From contig JAGYXB010000803.1 in the NCBI GenBank assembly GCA_022495005.1, positions 248,001-312,000 of the forward strand: a stretch of 64,000 nucleotides of DNA, given 5' to 3'. Shown here in pieces: positions 61,709-64,000 of this stretch; the first letter of the stretch is position 1, and each line of letters begins with the position of its first letter. Source of the DNA: Rhyacophila brunnea. Taxonomy: Eukaryota > Arthropoda > Insecta > Trichoptera > Rhyacophilidae. Under the pieces are notes generated by a model that was given only the letters and a program-made list of their open reading frames with translations, was not told where the DNA came from and made no database searches. The position numbers and the translations under genes are program-made.

Positions 61709-62364
61709 TATTGGAATGATAAGACTCCATAAGTAATTTTAAACGGCGTAACTATAAAAAGATTGATATTAATAATACATACATTGAATTTAAGGTAACA
61801 TAAATTAATTATACTCGAATTATATCATAATATGTATATTATGACACCAAAGTTTTCCCATAGCACTTTCGAGGTGTAGAAATTTAAAGCCAATCAGCCT
61901 TGTGAAAATTCCATTTGTAGGGAAAGTTCGTTTTTCCCGCTGCCAAAGTATCCCCAGCGTTTATTAACAAAGGGCTGTTTGTTCTAGAATTTAACATTCA
62001 CGTACTGGCTATCTGATATTTCATACAAACTCGGTACGGTTTGGGGGTTAACATGTTATTTGGGTGTTAAACACTTCATTCCTGATTCTCTTTTGGTAAA
62101 CAAACAATTCAACCCTTTTATAACGAAAAGCACAATGGTATTATTAATACGTGAAATTAATTTACGTCCATGATTTAAAAATAACCATTTCTTGTTGACA
62201 GATGTGATTACGTAGAGACGGTTAACGTGACTCGAACATCTACTACGAACCGAATCAGAGAGTCCATAACCCCGTAAACTTATGGCACAGCCGCTCTGAT
62301 GCCAGCGACTCTGAATCACCATGCAGATTTGCATACTGCAGGTAAAGATCGGAACAAGAGACGT
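61709..62364. other. No recognised gene; open minus-strand stretch
   Basis: At 62056-62409 the minus strand is open for 117 codons and an overlapping second frame is open at 62255-62575. Neither peptide matches TMLHE N-terminal sequence or another known motif. This may be old transposon sequence. Confidence 0.3.
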
Positions 62365-62405
62365 GAGCAGTGACATCCCAAGGGGGTAGGCAGCTCGAAG
62401 GAAGA
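62365..62405 (+). mobile_element. Single end of the 5998-type hAT element
   Basis: CAGTGACATCCCAAGGGGGT then AGGCAG matches the left end of the element at 5998-6372. The other end is absent. Confidence 0.5.
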
Positions 62406-62496
62406 ACACGAACGAATACGAATATTATAACTTTTGAGAGCAGTGACAGATTTCCGTGAAGCAAACGATGCAGTCGAATCATTGAAAACTGCCGAT

Positions 62497-62905
62497 ATCT
62501 TTTTTTTATTATTATGCTACGAACACCGCTAAAATACATATTATTACAATTACTCAAACAGTTATTACAATACAAATTTACAGGAGAGAAGAAAAAAACA
62601 AAAACAATTTACACATGTAGGCCACACTCAATCAGAAACACTTGGACACACTGCAACGCCTTGATATTCGGCCGAGCTAAAAATATCGCAAGATCCATTG
62701 GCAATTGGTAGACCCTGAATAAGCCGCTGTCTCTGGGTATCATACAGAGGACATTGCCAAATAACGTGATTAACATCTTCAATCTCACTTCCGCACTAGC
62801 ACCTAGGGTCATTTATTGTACCCAAGCGAGCCAGGGATGAGGCAAGATTATAATGGTCCGCAATACAGCGATTAATTATGATAAAAGTTTTTTCCTTATT
62901 TAGCA
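62497..62905 (-). pseudogene. LINE 3' end with C-terminal zinc knuckle (R1/Jockey-like)
   Basis: The minus strand reads INRCIADHYNLASSLARLGT then INDPRC, a stop, CGSEIEDVNHVIWQCPLYDT and QRQRLIQGL. The C-x-C...H...C arrangement with HVIWQCP is the C-terminal zinc knuckle common in R1/Jockey-type LINEs. A TAG lies between the first two Cys residues. A short 3' UTR ends in an A-run at about 62497-62512. Only this terminal part is present. Confidence 0.8.
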
Positions 62906-64000
62906 TTTTATTGGTATACTTACCATGGTTTGGTATCAGAACTGTAATATCTTTGAAAGTACTTTTTTTCCTTTTGTAAGACCAACTATTCCTATTTTTG
63001 TATTTTACTACCCAGTCACGATTTAATTATAAGGTTATCTTTGATTTTTATTTAAAAAAAAATTTTCTCTTTAATATTTTTAGATAATATATAAATTAAA
63101 ATACTTTAAAATGTAAAGTATCAAAAAAATGTCTCTAATTTTAATGCAAGCTCCCATTTTTCCGCTATGTGCCTCTAGTAGGTGGAGTATTCACCTTAAA
63201 CATTAATTGATAACAGATAGAATACAGCGAAACGTAAAAGATAATGGATCTCGCGAGGCCATGATATCATGGACATAATCAATTAATAAAACGTCTGAAC
63301 GTCCGCTTCTAAGCTGGATATTATAATAAATGATCGTACACAGAGTGAAAGTTGGTAAGGAAATATTTATTTACTAAATTCATAAAAAAAGAAAGACGTA
63401 CAATTTTCAACCTAAAAATAAGTCAGAAACTCTTTTCCATATTTTTTTAAGAACCCAAACCTTTTTACAAAAAAAATTAACCACCTACCATAGACTACCA
63501 TAAGAATCCATTTTTAAATCCAATGAAATAGTATTGAAAGGTCATATATTATTTAATGTCATTAATATATTATATTTTAAGTTATTTAAATAGCGCATTA
63601 TTCTCGTGATAGAGATTTTATTTTGTTCACTAAGGGGTTAAAACCGTGGAGACAAAATGACTAGAGTCTCTCTCGAGTTATATCAAATACCGCTAAGTAC
63701 GGACGAAATCCCTATTTATTGTATTAAGCCCGGCCTTACGCTATTATTTGAAAATAAACAGCATTACTTGAGAAAAAAATAAATACAATCACATAATTAC
63801 AACTAAGTTTATTATACACATGCTGTGCGAAATAAATAATTTGCTCGTATTTCGCCACTATTAATCTTCATAAAAAAGAAACTTGCTATTTTAACAGATA
63901 ATCGACATAAATGTCTAAAAATATAATATGGCTGTTTGAACAGAGTGGAGTCTACATTAATGATTATATTGGATATTATTACTGATGAATAGTTGGCTAT
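62906..64000. other. AT-rich end of window, nothing recognised
   Basis: A short palindrome CCATGATATCATGG is near 63260. No exon of TMLHE was recognised here. Confidence 0.4.

Overview
This is an AT-rich, intron-rich, repeat-dense stretch of an animal nuclear genome, almost certainly an insect. The style of the AT-rich DNA and the mix of hAT-like MITEs, LINEs, tRNA-derived SINEs and a Helitron made me think of a hemipteran such as an aphid or relative, but no sequence here proves the order. No bacterial genes, CRISPR array, rRNA or intact tRNA gene was seen.

The only gene recognised with confidence is on the minus strand: trimethyllysine dioxygenase (TMLHE), the mitochondrial Fe(II)/2-oxoglutarate oxygenase that starts carnitine biosynthesis. 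Its last four coding exons are at 59198-59023, 50446-50222, 48574-48441 and 37661-37525. Their phases join exactly into 223 codons plus a stop, and they carry the HxD...H iron triad. The 5' exons (presequence and N-terminal domain) were not found and probably lie beyond position 64000. Introns of about 8.6, 1.6 and 10.8 kb are full of transposon debris.

Layout. 1-1830: decayed LINE 3' end. 3.8-5.6 kb: SINE and an unclassified repeat. 5.9-8.0 kb: a nested pile in which a 5'-truncated LINE is flanked by a 123-bp direct repeat, a hAT-type MITE sits in the left repeat and a long-TIR foldback element with a 10-bp duplication sits in the LINE. 8-37 kb: mostly featureless AT-rich DNA with LINE tails, SINEs, TIR elements and interspersed repeats; two low-confidence gene candidates lie here, a terminal exon near 20.1-20.2 kb and a small secreted protein at 23.9-24.2 kb. 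37.5-64 kb: the TMLHE locus, whose introns hold hAT MITEs with 8-bp duplications, head-to-head tRNA-derived SINEs, several LINE fragments and a Helitron with both termini.

The best new signals are the nested pile with its internal empty-site control and unusually long flanking duplication, the close match between SINE 3' tails and a resident LINE 3' tail (suggesting trans-mobilisation), the six-copy unclassified repeat with a hairpin core, and the Helitron that keeps both ends but has lost its catalytic domains. No new multi-gene biological system was found.
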